From assembly GCA_934630485.1 (NCBI GenBank), contig CAKTWD010000063.1, positions 1 through 9,648 on the forward strand: a DNA stretch of 9,648 nt, in the 5' to 3' direction. Within the stretch, counting starts at the first letter, position 1; every line of letters starts with the position of its first letter. Source of the stretch: an uncultured Eggerthellaceae bacterium (GTDB lineage: Bacteria; Actinomycetota; Coriobacteriia; Coriobacteriales; Eggerthellaceae). This document shows positions 1-6,144 of this stretch, in pieces. Both the position numbers and the translations under genes were made by a program. The notes under the pieces are model-generated. The model was given only the letters and a program-made list of their open reading frames with translations. It did not search any database and was not told the origin of the DNA.

Positions 1-291
1 GGCGTCAGCCTTGACGACATCGCTTGCAAAACCGGCACGGGCGAGGTTGCGGGCAAGGACGACTACGCATGGTTCGTGTGCTATATGCCGTTCGACAACC
101 CGAAATACGTATGCGCCGTGTTGGTCGAGCAGGGCGGTGGCGGCGCTTCCGCTGCGGGTCCCATTGGCGCTCAGATCATGGGCGCTCTTAAGGCGTACGA
201 TGCCGGCGAGCTTACCGACGTGGGCGTTGTTGCTGCATCAAGCGGCGAGTCGGTCGAATACGGCGGCTCGTCGGGTGGACGAACGGACTAG
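1..291 (+). CDS. mrdA: Penicillin-binding protein 2 type transpeptidase, C-terminal end (5' end outside window)
   Basis: This is the last 96 codons of a class B penicillin-binding protein, a membrane-anchored D,D-transpeptidase that cross-links peptidoglycan outside the cell. The frame is open from base 1 and stops with TAG at 289-291. The third catalytic motif, Lys-Thr-Gly, is visible in KTGTGE at window codons 10-15. It is followed by the strands typical of the end of the fold (YAWFVCYMPFDNPKYVCAVLVE) and by a Gly/Ser-rich tail (GESVEYGGSSGG). The SxxK and SxN motifs would lie upstream of the window. The next gene, eight bases on, encodes a RodA/FtsW partner, and this PBP-then-SEDS order is that of mreBCD-mrdA-rodA elongation operons. 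That context is why I prefer MrdA (PBP2) over FtsI/PBP3. The transpeptidase call is firm and the elongation-specific name is inferred. Confidence -1.
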   Translation, partial: GVSLDDIACKTGTGEVAGKDDYAWFVCYMPFDNPKYVCAVLVEQGGGGASAAGPIGAQIMGALKAYDAGELTDVGVVAASSGESVEYGGSSGGRTD

Positions 292-296
292 GAGGG
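290..296 (+). promoter_or_regulatory. Ribosome binding site of rodA
   Basis: AGGAGGG lies three bases before the ATG at 300 and overlaps the stop codon of the preceding PBP gene. It fixes the rodA start and suggests translation coupled to the upstream gene. Confidence -1.
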
Positions 297-299
297 GAC

Positions 300-1523
300 A
301 TGCCGCAGTTACCGCAGATTTCAACGGTGCGCACAGCCGGTTCGCGAACGCCGCGTATGGTGCGCCCTTCGCGTTTTCCGTCGCTGAACATGCCGCTTCT
401 CGTCGTCATATGCGCGCTTACCGCGTACGGCCTGATCGTCGTGTACTCCGCCGTGTCGTCCGATGTCGATTACAACTTCTCGCGACAGCTGATGGGTGTC
501 GCAGTGGGTGTTGTGGCCATGGTCGCCTTCTGGAAGTTCGATTATCGGCGCCTGTCGGACATGACCAAGATCCTGATGATCATCAACGTCGTGCTCATCT
601 TGTCGCCGCACCTTCCGATTATCGGCGTGAACACCATGGGTGCGACGTCGTGGATCAAGATCGGCATTCAGCTTCAGCCAGGCGAGTTCGCTAAGATCAC
701 GGTTATCCTCATGGATGCCAGCATCATGGCTCGCTACAACGGCCACTTGGATGACTTGCGTGAATACCTGAAGGCCGTCGGCCTGATGTTGGTCCCGTTT
801 TTCTGCATCATGACGCAGCCTGACCTGGGAACCGGTTTGGTGTACATCTTCATCGCCGCCGTCGCGCTTGTGGTTGGCGGCGCGCGCCCGAAGTACTTGC
901 TTATAACGCTGGCGGTTGGCATAGCGCTTATTGCCATGGTGTTCGTGGTCGACCAAATCATTTACGAGACCAGCAACCCGCATCAGTACAAGCTGCTCAA
1001 GCAGTACCAGCGAAACCGTCTGCTGGTGTTCATGAATCAGGGCTCCACCGACCTCTCCGACGAGGGTTACAACCTTCAGCAGGCGATGATTGCCATTGGC
1101 TCGGGCGGTCTGTTCGGCCAGGGATACATGCAGGGAACGCAGCATGCGCTGGGCATCTTACCCGAGGCGCCTACCGACTTCATCTTCTGCGTGCTTGCCG
1201 AAGAGCTCGGGTTTTTCGGTGTTCTGGTGCTGCTTGGCCTGTATATCGCGCTGGTTGTAATAGCATTTCGTATTGCGAGGTCATCGAACGACATGTTCGG
1301 TTTGGTCTTGGTCATGAGCATCGTCGGCATGTGGTTGTTCCAGATCCTCGAGAACATCGGCATGACGTGCGGGCTCATGCCCATCACGGGTATCCCCCTG
1401 CCGTTCATGAGCTACGGCTCTTCGTTCATGATGGTCAACTTCGCCCTGTTGGGTCTTATCGGCTCGGTGTGGGCATGTAGCAATCAGTCCGGGCGAAAGG
1501 CGTCCTATGCAACTACCCGTTGA
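300..1523 (+). CDS. rodA: RodA/FtsW-family SEDS peptidoglycan glycosyltransferase
   Basis: This 407-residue polytopic membrane protein is of usual family length. SEDS proteins polymerise lipid II into glycan strands with a cognate class B PBP, here encoded immediately upstream. A basic, Ser/Arg-rich cytoplasmic tail (residues 1-30) precedes the first membrane helix (about 31-52). Family signatures follow: ATSWIKIG (115-122) with the conserved Trp118, QPGEFAK (126-132), QPDLGTGL (173-180), GSGGLFGQG (267-275), EAPTDFIF (289-296) whose Asp293 matches the essential SEDS aspartate, and the C-terminal block GIPLPFMSYGSS (364-375). The extracellular loop between the central helices (about 222-265, rich in Tyr/Gln/Lys) is typical of RodA. 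The start is set by AGGAGGG three bases upstream. The end overlaps the DUF697 gene by 17 bases. RodA rather than FtsW is inferred from the mrdA-like neighbour; the family itself is certain. Confidence -1.
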   Translation: MPQLPQISTVRTAGSRTPRMVRPSRFPSLNMPLLVVICALTAYGLIVVYSAVSSDVDYNFSRQLMGVAVGVVAMVAFWKFDYRRLSDMTKILMIINVVLILSPHLPIIGVNTMGATSWIKIGIQLQPGEFAKITVILMDASIMARYNGHLDDLREYLKAVGLMLVPFFCIMTQPDLGTGLVYIFIAAVALVVGGARPKYLLITLAVGIALIAMVFVVDQIIYETSNPHQYKLLKQYQRNRLLVFMNQGSTDLSDEGYNLQQAMIAIGSGGLFGQGYMQGTQHALGILPEAPTDFIFCVLAEELGFFGVLVLLGLYIALVVIAFRIARSSNDMFGLVLVMSIVGMWLFQILENIGMTCGLMPITGIPLPFMSYGSSFMMVNFALLGLIGSVWACSNQSGRKASYATTR

Positions 1524-2601
1524 TATCACTGCGCTGCTCGACGAGGCAACCAATCTCGAGGCTGCGCGTAAAACCCCGCTTTCTGTTAGCGTTTACATCG
1601 ACGATTCGGCCCCTGCCGATCTTATCGCCCATGTGCGCAAGTCCTTCGCCAGCGAATTGGCCACGGTGCGCCTTACGCTCAGCTATTTGGGCGACCAGCC
1701 CGCAAGCGTATGCCCCACCGATGACGCGGCCATCATCGTCGCTGGATCTTCCGACGTGATTGGGCCTTCGGCTGCGGCTATCCGCAGCGCGGGCGTTCCC
1801 GTTATGGTATGCGCCACTCAGCCCGCTCGCGTCGAGCTTATCGCCGCAGCGGCGAACGCGCCTATTCCCGAGGGCGATCTGGTTGTTCCCAGCGATCCCG
1901 AGCGAACCATCGCGAAGAACGTTTGCAAGGTGGTTTCGCGCGTCGTTCCCAAGCAGGCTGCCGATATGACGAAGGGCCTGTCCGGCATGATGCACGCCGC
2001 GCAGATCACCGAGGAAGAAGCCATGGCCGACCCCATGCCTCTCGACGACGAGGCGGCTGCAGCGCTCGACATGCGCATGGGCGAGTGGATTGCCGTCGCC
2101 TGTCGTTCCAAGCGCTTGGCGTTCGCGCTGGCCTTCCCGTTCGTTCGCAAACCGCTTGCCCTTGAGGCTGTTTCTGAAACTGCATTGCAGAACGCGGGTG
2201 TTGGTTTGGTTCCGTTCTTGAAGGCGGCCGACATGCCCATCATGACGCTCAATCAAGCGAAGATGGTCCTGCAGATCGCCGCCGCTTATGGACGCCCCAT
2301 GGGAATGGAACGCGCGAAGGAGATCTTGGCGGTGGTTGGAGGCGCCTTCGGTTGCCGTTCGATTGCCCGTACGGCCGTGGGATATGTTCCCGCACTGGGC
2401 GGCGTTATCCGCGCCGGTGTTGGTTTCGGCGGTACCGAGGCTATGGGTCGTGCGGTTATCGAGTACTTCGAGGGCGGCGAGAACGTCGCCGGCGTGACTC
2501 GCGTGGTTGAGAAAGCCGCCACTATTGCAGGGGAAGCCGCTTCGCAGGTGTGCGACAGGGTCGCCGAAGTGCGTTCGATGGAAACCAAGCCTGTCGCTTA
2601 A
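1507..2601 (+). CDS. DUF697 (YcjF-like) domain protein, function unknown
   Basis: The protein is 364 residues long. The C-terminal part (about 243-323) has the DUF697 pattern: PIMTLNQAKMVLQIAAAYG, the ERAKEILAVVGGAFGCRSIAR segment, a YVPALGGVIRAG segment and FGGTEAMGRAVIEYFEGG. In other bacteria this domain often follows a GTPase domain. Here residues 74-104 (AAIIVAG, then AGVPVMVCAT) look like the beta strands of such a G domain, but no Walker A/P-loop (GxxxxGKS) is present, so nucleotide hydrolysis is unlikely. A hydrophobic stretch around 193-215 might contact the membrane. The ATG at 1507 lies inside the end of rodA in another frame, with GAAAGG six bases upstream, so translation is probably coupled. 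Linkage to rodA suggests an envelope role, but this is inference and no function is known to me. Confidence -1.
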   Translation: MQLPVDITALLDEATNLEAARKTPLSVSVYIDDSAPADLIAHVRKSFASELATVRLTLSYLGDQPASVCPTDDAAIIVAGSSDVIGPSAAAIRSAGVPVMVCATQPARVELIAAAANAPIPEGDLVVPSDPERTIAKNVCKVVSRVVPKQAADMTKGLSGMMHAAQITEEEAMADPMPLDDEAAAALDMRMGEWIAVACRSKRLAFALAFPFVRKPLALEAVSETALQNAGVGLVPFLKAADMPIMTLNQAKMVLQIAAAYGRPMGMERAKEILAVVGGAFGCRSIARTAVGYVPALGGVIRAGVGFGGTEAMGRAVIEYFEGGENVAGVTRVVEKAATIAGEAASQVCDRVAEVRSMETKPVA

Positions 2602-2620
2602 ACTTATTTTGATCAGCATC

Positions 2621-2660
2621 GCCTGGATCGCCTTCGCTTGATGCGTCGTGCGATCCAGGC
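2621..2660. repeat. Perfect 11-bp inverted repeat between the DUF697 and radical SAM genes
   Basis: The arms GCCTGGATCGC (2621-2631) and GCGATCCAGGC (2650-2660) are exactly complementary, with an 18-base loop. The structure lies 20 to 59 bases after the DUF697 stop and ends 29 bases before the next ATG. No T tract follows on either strand, so a classical intrinsic terminator is not supported. It could be a partial terminator, an mRNA processing or stability element, or a protein binding site. Confidence -1.
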
Positions 2661-2689
2661 TGTTCACTGCCTGAAGGGAAACCCAGACG

Positions 2690-4579
2690 ATGTCCAAGCT
2701 CACTGATCTTTGGCCCCGCGTTCGCGAGATCGTCTCGACTGCCGAGCGTCCTTCGCGATACATCAACCATGAATGGGGAAGCGTCTACAAGGAAGATGCC
2801 GATTTTCATTTCTGCATGGTGTACCCCGACGTTTACGAAGTCGGTCAGCCCAACCAGGCACTCCGCATTCTTGTGAACGTCGTGAATGCCCGCGAGGGCC
2901 TGTCTGCCGAGCGCGGATTCCTGCCTGCTCCCGATATGGCCGACAAAATGCGCGCCGAGGGCATCCCTATGTTCTCAATCGAAAGCTGCGCGCCCTTGGC
3001 CGAGTTCGATGCGGTGGGCGTCACGCTTTCGCATGAGCTTGTTGCCACGAACGTGCTTGAGATGCTTGATCTGAGCGGCATTCCCTTGCATGCCGACGAG
3101 CGCTCCGAGGACGATCCTTTCGTCATCGCCGGCGGCCCGTGTGCATACAACCCCGAGCCGTACGCTCCGTTTTTCGACGCGTTCTGCGTGGGCGAGGGCG
3201 AAGTCATGCTGCCCGATGGCCTGGAGTTCATCAGGAACCAGCGCAAGGCAGGCGCCACGCGCGCAGAGGTGCTTCGAAAGCTCGCAACCGAGCCTGGCTG
3301 GTACGTGCCGTCTCTGTATCGCTGGCGCGATACCGACGAGGCGCAGGCCGCGGGCTCGTGGATCGAGCCGCTTGAAGAGGGTCTTCCCACCCATATCGAG
3401 AAGCAGCTGTTCACCGGCTTTGCGGAAAGCCCCGGTTGGGAGCCATGCATCGTCCCGTTCGCTGAGGCCGTTCATGACCGCCTGAATGTCGAGATCTTGC
3501 GCGGCTGCGCGCGTGGCTGCCGCTTCTGCCAGGCAGGCATGATGTATCGCCCGGTGCGCGAGCGCTCCGCCGACAACGTGGTGCAGTCCGTTCTTGCCGG
3601 CCTTAAGGAAACGGGCTACGACGAGGTCAGCCTGACCTCGCTTTCCACCACCGACCACTCTCAGATCGCCGAGATCCTCACGCGCTTGAACGAGGCATGC
3701 GACGGCACGGGCGTGCGTGTCTCCATCCCCTCGCAGCGCCTCGATTCGTTCGGCGCCGAGATGGCTGCGCTGGTTGCGGGCAAGAAGAAGGGCGGATTGA
3801 CGTTCGCCCCCGAGGCTGGTACGCAGCGTTTGCGCGACGTCATCAACAAGAACGTGACCGAGGAGAACCTGTTCTCGGCTATCGACGCGGCTTTCTCGAT
3901 GGGGTGGCGTCGTTGCAAGCTGTACTTCATGGTTGGCCTTCCCACCGAAACCGATGACGACCTGCGCGGAATCGCGAGCTTGTGCGAACGCGCTTACGAC
4001 CGCGCCGTTGCCGCCGTTCCGCGCGAGCAGAAGGGCGCTGTTCAGATCAGCGCGTCGCTCGCCCTGTTCGTGCCGAAGGCTCAGACCCCGTTCCAGTGGG
4101 ATGGCCAGATCGCTCCCGAAGAGGCCATTCGTCGCGTGAACTTGGTTCGCTCTAGCGTGAAGCGCCGTTCGGTCATCGTGCATTGGCACAATGCGGCAAC
4201 CAGTTTCATTGAGGCCATCATGAGTCGCGGCGGCCGCGAAACCGCCGCGTTGGTTGAAGGCGCGTGGCGTCGTGGCGCCCGCTTTGACGCATGGGATGAG
4301 CACTTCGACGAAGAGGCGTGGGCTGCCGCCGCAACCGATATCGGCATTGACGTTGCCGGTCTTGCTCAGACCACCTTCCCGCTTGACTATGTGCTTCCGT
4401 GGGAACATGTCTCCACGGGTGTGAGCACTCGTTTCCTGCGTCACGAGCGCGAGTTGGCGTCGCAGGGCATCACCACCCCCGACTGTTCGTTCGAGCGTTG
4501 CTCGGCGTGCGGCGTGTGCCCTGGCATGAAGGTTGAAAACGAGCTCGCGGCTCCTCGCGTGCTTGGCGGATTGAGGTAA
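2690..4579 (+). CDS. TIGR03960-type radical SAM protein with B12-binding-like fold
   Basis: The protein is 629 residues long. Residues about 35-185 form a B12-binding-like Rossmann domain: CMVYPDVYEVG (42-52), AVGVTLSHELVATNVLEML (108-126), FVIAGGP (144-150), NPEPYAPFFDAF (154-165), GEGE (168-171). I see no DxHxxG cobalamin-ligand motif. The radical SAM domain follows, with CARGCRFC (273-280) supplying Cys273, Cys277 and Cys280 for a [4Fe-4S] cluster, then RPVRERS, SLSTTDHS (317-324) and FAPEAGTQRLRDVINK (372-387). The C terminus has four further cysteines, 599, 604, 607 and 610, possibly for a second metal centre. The next gene, four bases downstream, encodes the usual partner (DUF2344/TIGR03936). 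The family is certain but its reaction is not established; RNA or protein modification is often guessed. An AAGGGA ribosome site lies about 10 bases before the start. Confidence -1.
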   Translation: MSKLTDLWPRVREIVSTAERPSRYINHEWGSVYKEDADFHFCMVYPDVYEVGQPNQALRILVNVVNAREGLSAERGFLPAPDMADKMRAEGIPMFSIESCAPLAEFDAVGVTLSHELVATNVLEMLDLSGIPLHADERSEDDPFVIAGGPCAYNPEPYAPFFDAFCVGEGEVMLPDGLEFIRNQRKAGATRAEVLRKLATEPGWYVPSLYRWRDTDEAQAAGSWIEPLEEGLPTHIEKQLFTGFAESPGWEPCIVPFAEAVHDRLNVEILRGCARGCRFCQAGMMYRPVRERSADNVVQSVLAGLKETGYDEVSLTSLSTTDHSQIAEILTRLNEACDGTGVRVSIPSQRLDSFGAEMAALVAGKKKGGLTFAPEAGTQRLRDVINKNVTEENLFSAIDAAFSMGWRRCKLYFMVGLPTETDDDLRGIASLCERAYDRAVAAVPREQKGAVQISASLALFVPKAQTPFQWDGQIAPEEAIRRVNLVRSSVKRRSVIVHWHNAATSFIEAIMSRGGRETAALVEGAWRRGARFDAWDEHFDEEAWAAAATDIGIDVAGLAQTTFPLDYVLPWEHVSTGVSTRFLRHERELASQGITTPDCSFERCSACGVCPGMKVENELAAPRVLGGLR

Positions 4580-4583
4580 GCAG

Positions 4584-5264
4584 ATGAGCGAGAAAAACGT
4601 CAATGCTGAACAGACCGGCCGTCGCTTCGTGCTTCGTGCCACGTACATTGAACGCGATCGTCTGGCGCTTCTGTCGCATCTTGAGGTCGCCCATGCTCTT
4701 GAGCGCACGGTTCGTCGTGCGGGATTGCCTTTTGCCATCTCGCAAGGCTTTTCGCCGCATATGAAGATCGCATTCGGCGCGGCGCTGCCTGTCGGTGTTG
4801 GATCGACGTGTGAGATCTTCGATATCCAGTTGCGCGAGTACGTTCCCGTCGATAAGGCGCTTGCGGCGCTTAAAGCGGCAAGCGTGCGCGACCTGATGGT
4901 TCAGGACGCCTATTACATCGACTCGCATGCGAAGGCTGCGTCGGTTGCCTATCCGGTGAGCGTTTACGAGGTCGAGTTCTCGCGCGCTCCCGGCAGCCTG
5001 CCCGTTCCTCAGGACATCGTGCGCATCCGTCGCAAGAAAGAGAAGGTGTTTCATGTGGCCGATCATCTGGTCGAGCCCATTATGTTCGACATGGAACGTC
5101 CTGAGGTTGCGCATTTCGCGCTCGAAGCGCACGACACCGGCGCCCTTCGCGCTGATCTGTTTATGCAGGAATGCTTGAAGCTGTATAACGACGCGCTGCC
5201 CGAAAGCGAACCCGCTTTGACCGCGGTGAGCATCACCCGCATCGCTCAGCGCGAGAAGGCGTAG
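4584..5264 (+). CDS. DUF2344 / TIGR03936 radical SAM-linked protein
   Basis: This 226-residue protein has the family pattern: YIERDRLALLSHLEVAHALER (21-41, a basic and aromatic segment), TVRRAGLPFAISQGFSPH (42-59) and MKIAFGAALPVGVGSTCEIFDIQL (60-83). It is described as a companion of the radical SAM protein encoded just upstream, and in some lineages the two are fused, so they probably act as a complex. The catalytic role is unknown. Its ATG is four bases after the upstream stop, and its ribosome site GAGG (4573-4576) lies within the final codons of that gene, again suggesting coupling. The C-terminal half (about 120-226) is less conserved and mixed charged. In many bacteria this pair is followed by rng, rplU and rpmA; here it is the last gene before a strong terminator. 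Confidence -1.
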   Translation: MSEKNVNAEQTGRRFVLRATYIERDRLALLSHLEVAHALERTVRRAGLPFAISQGFSPHMKIAFGAALPVGVGSTCEIFDIQLREYVPVDKALAALKAASVRDLMVQDAYYIDSHAKAASVAYPVSVYEVEFSRAPGSLPVPQDIVRIRRKKEKVFHVADHLVEPIMFDMERPEVAHFALEAHDTGALRADLFMQECLKLYNDALPESEPALTAVSITRIAQREKA

Positions 5265-5291
5265 GGGAGCGCAAGAATTGCAAATCAATGA

Positions 5292-5332
5292 AGAGCGGTC
5301 GGAGCATGCGTTCCGACCGCTCTGATCGTTTT
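5292..5332 (+). terminator. Intrinsic terminator of the rodA-radical SAM operon
   Basis: A perfect 12-bp stem, AGAGCGGTCGGA (5292-5303) with TCCGACCGCTCT (5312-5323) around an 8-base loop, is followed by GATCG and TTTT (5329-5332). It starts 28 bases after the stop of the DUF2344 gene. It lies between convergent transcription units. On the minus strand the sequence after the stem is only loosely T-rich, so use in both directions is possible but weaker. Confidence -1.
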
Positions 5333-5343
5333 AAGGCGCGAAG

Positions 5344-5559
5344 CTAAAACGAGAAGAACTCGCGCACCTCGATGCCAAGTGCCTCGCTGATCCTGATCAG
5401 CGTGCTGACCTTGACGTCTGAGGTTGCATTCTCGATTTTCGAGATCTCGGCTTGCGTAGTGTCGGCCATGTAAGCAAGCTGACGCTGGGTGAGCTTCTGT
5501 TTAGATCGCTCACGTTCCACGGCTCGTCCGAGCTGTTTCTTTTTGGTGGCCATGTCCAT
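5344..5559 (-). CDS. Small XRE-family helix-turn-helix regulator
   Basis: This 71-residue, single-domain DNA-binding protein is of the Cro/C1 (HTH_3) type. The five-helix domain spans almost the whole chain (about 7-68), with the HTH at LTQRQLAYMADTTQAEISKIEN (23-44; the recognition helix is near 34-42) and the usual tail (LIRISEALGIEVREFF, 54-69). There is a basic N terminus (ATKKKQLGRAVERERSKQK). ATG codons at 5559 (M1) and 5553 (M3) are both possible starts, and neither has a strong ribosome site. Family members are repressors of phage, mobile or metabolic genes, or antitoxins. No toxin gene is adjacent, so I call it a stand-alone regulator. Two inverted repeats just upstream suggest that it represses itself. 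It converges on the radical SAM operon, with the shared terminator between them. Confidence -1.
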   Translation of the reverse strand: MDMATKKKQLGRAVERERSKQKLTQRQLAYMADTTQAEISKIENATSDVKVSTLIRISEALGIEVREFFSF

Positions 5560-5578
5560 GCGGCAAGCGTATTGCCGC
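5560..5578. promoter_or_regulatory. Inverted repeat touching the HTH start codon
   Basis: The arms GCGGCAA (5560-5566) and TTGCCGC (5572-5578) are perfectly complementary with spacer GCGTA. In the minus-strand mRNA the hairpin would end at the base before the ATG at 5559. It could be a repressor half-site pair or an RNA hairpin limiting translation. Confidence -1.
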
Positions 5579-5590
5579 TGTAAAGAAAGC

Positions 5591-5610
5591 TGATATCCTG
5601 CAAGATATCA
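5591..5610. promoter_or_regulatory. 20-bp near-perfect dyad, candidate operator of the HTH regulator
   Basis: The arms TGATATC (5591-5597) and GATATCA (5604-5610) flank CTGCAA, whose central TGCA is itself palindromic. Eighteen of 20 positions fit a perfect dyad. It sits 32 bases upstream of the HTH start and overlaps the candidate -10 box, the standard arrangement for autorepression by an XRE dimer. Binding is inferred. Confidence -1.
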
Positions 5611-5631
5611 AGCCGCGTTTCAGCGCAGCAA
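5602..5631 (-). promoter_or_regulatory. Candidate promoter of the HTH gene
   Basis: On the minus strand, TTGCTG (5626-5631) and TATCTT (5602-5607) are separated by 18 bases. The -10 match is 4 of 6 and the -35 match is 3 of 6. The -10 lies inside the dyad at 5591-5610. This is a weak call made mainly from position. Confidence -1.
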
Positions 5632-5666
5632 TTTCATATCGTGTCGTATATCGCCGCGTCTCGTCT

Positions 5667-5894
5667 TCATTCAAGACCAAGGTTTTCGATGCGCGTCAGT
5701 TCTTCAAGGTTTTTGCCCGCATGACCAAGACCGACGTCCAAAAGGACAGCAACCTGTCCCAGTGCCGTCGACTCGCCGTTCCATGCGGGGTCGCTTGCGA
5801 TAAGCCCGATTATCTCGCGTGCCCCCTCCAAGATGCTTGCAGTCTCGGCGGCAAGCTCAAGCCGTGCGGCGTGGTATTCGTCCTGGTTGCCCAT
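5667..5894 (-). CDS. 75-residue hypothetical protein
   Basis: I do not recognise a family. The ATG at 5894 is chosen because AAAGGA stands five bases upstream on the minus strand; the frame is open further upstream (to 6125), but that part has no such site and reads like non-coding translation. The product is acidic and probably all-helical. A first amphipathic helix (about 5-33, LELAAETASILEGAREIIGLI) and a second (about 43-70, STALGQVAVLLDVGLGHAGKNL) are separated by a turn SDPAWNGE. No signal peptide, membrane segment or cysteine is present. The alternating hydrophobic pattern suggests a small oligomer or an adaptor. It lies 107 bases upstream of the HTH gene in the same direction; a shared transcript is possible, but the HTH gene appears to have its own promoter. 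Confidence -1.
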   Translation of the reverse strand: MGNQDEYHAARLELAAETASILEGAREIIGLIASDPAWNGESTALGQVAVLLDVGLGHAGKNLEELTRIENLGLE

Positions 5895-5937
5895 CCCCGT
5901 CCTTTCGATTTCGGTTGATTCTAATGCCTGCTCACAG

Positions 5938-5967
5938 GGGATAGGGCGTCCGCTTTCATATTGGCAA
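5938..5967 (-). promoter_or_regulatory. Possible promoter of the 75-residue gene
   Basis: On the minus strand, TTGCCA (5962-5967; 4 of 6) and TATCCC (5938-5943; 3 of 6) are 18 bases apart, giving a leader of about 35 bases before the ribosome site. This is weak support. The rest of 5895-6087 shows nothing else I can name. Confidence -1.
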
Positions 5968-6087
5968 TTCCCGTCCGATAGCTGTTGGGCGGCTGTTTGA
6001 AAGGTGTTTGGTCTTGCTCTGACCGTAACGTTTGTCGCGGCTCTGTCGCTGTGGGTGCGCAAGACGTGGGTTATCTGAGCTTGAATA

Positions 6088-6129
6088 CAAGATAGGCGGC
6101 GCGGAACAAATCCGACGCCGCCCATCTTG
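6088..6129 (-). terminator. Hairpin downstream of the CBS gene, probable terminator
   Basis: The arms CAAGATAGGCGGCG (6088-6101) and CGCCGCCCATCTTG (6116-6129) pair at 13 of 14 positions, and CGGA/TCCG inside extends the stem past a one-base bulge. On the minus strand it starts 15 bases after the CBS stop and is followed by TATTC, with the 3' arm itself ending TATCTTG. The T tract is short, but the stem strength and position fit the end of the MFS-CBS transcript. Confidence -1.
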
Positions 6130-6144
6130 CTTTGTTGCGTTCTT

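Noticed and set aside
1513..2766. A 417-codon open frame on the minus strand opposite the DUF697 gene
   Set aside because: It is the mirror of a GC-rich coding strand. The translation is rich in His, Arg, Asn and Gly without domain motifs, it runs past the plus-strand gene, and no ribosome site marks its start.
2975..4738. A 587-codon open frame on the minus strand opposite the radical SAM gene
   Set aside because: The plus strand carries an unmistakable radical SAM protein with all its motifs. The antisense translation is Arg/His/Ala-rich and shows no family pattern.
5344..5894. A toxin-antitoxin module formed by the HTH protein and the 75-residue protein
   Set aside because: A 107-base gap, a separate candidate promoter and the absence of any recognisable toxin motif in the 75-residue protein argue against it.
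5721..5918. A 65-codon cysteine-rich open frame on the plus strand
   Set aside because: It is antisense to the better supported 75-residue gene and has no ribosome site.
5895..6125. N-terminal extension of the 75-residue gene to an ATG at 6125
   Set aside because: The extension has no ribosome site, overlaps the hairpin at 6088-6129 and has an unconvincing composition, whereas AAAGGA precedes the ATG at 5894.
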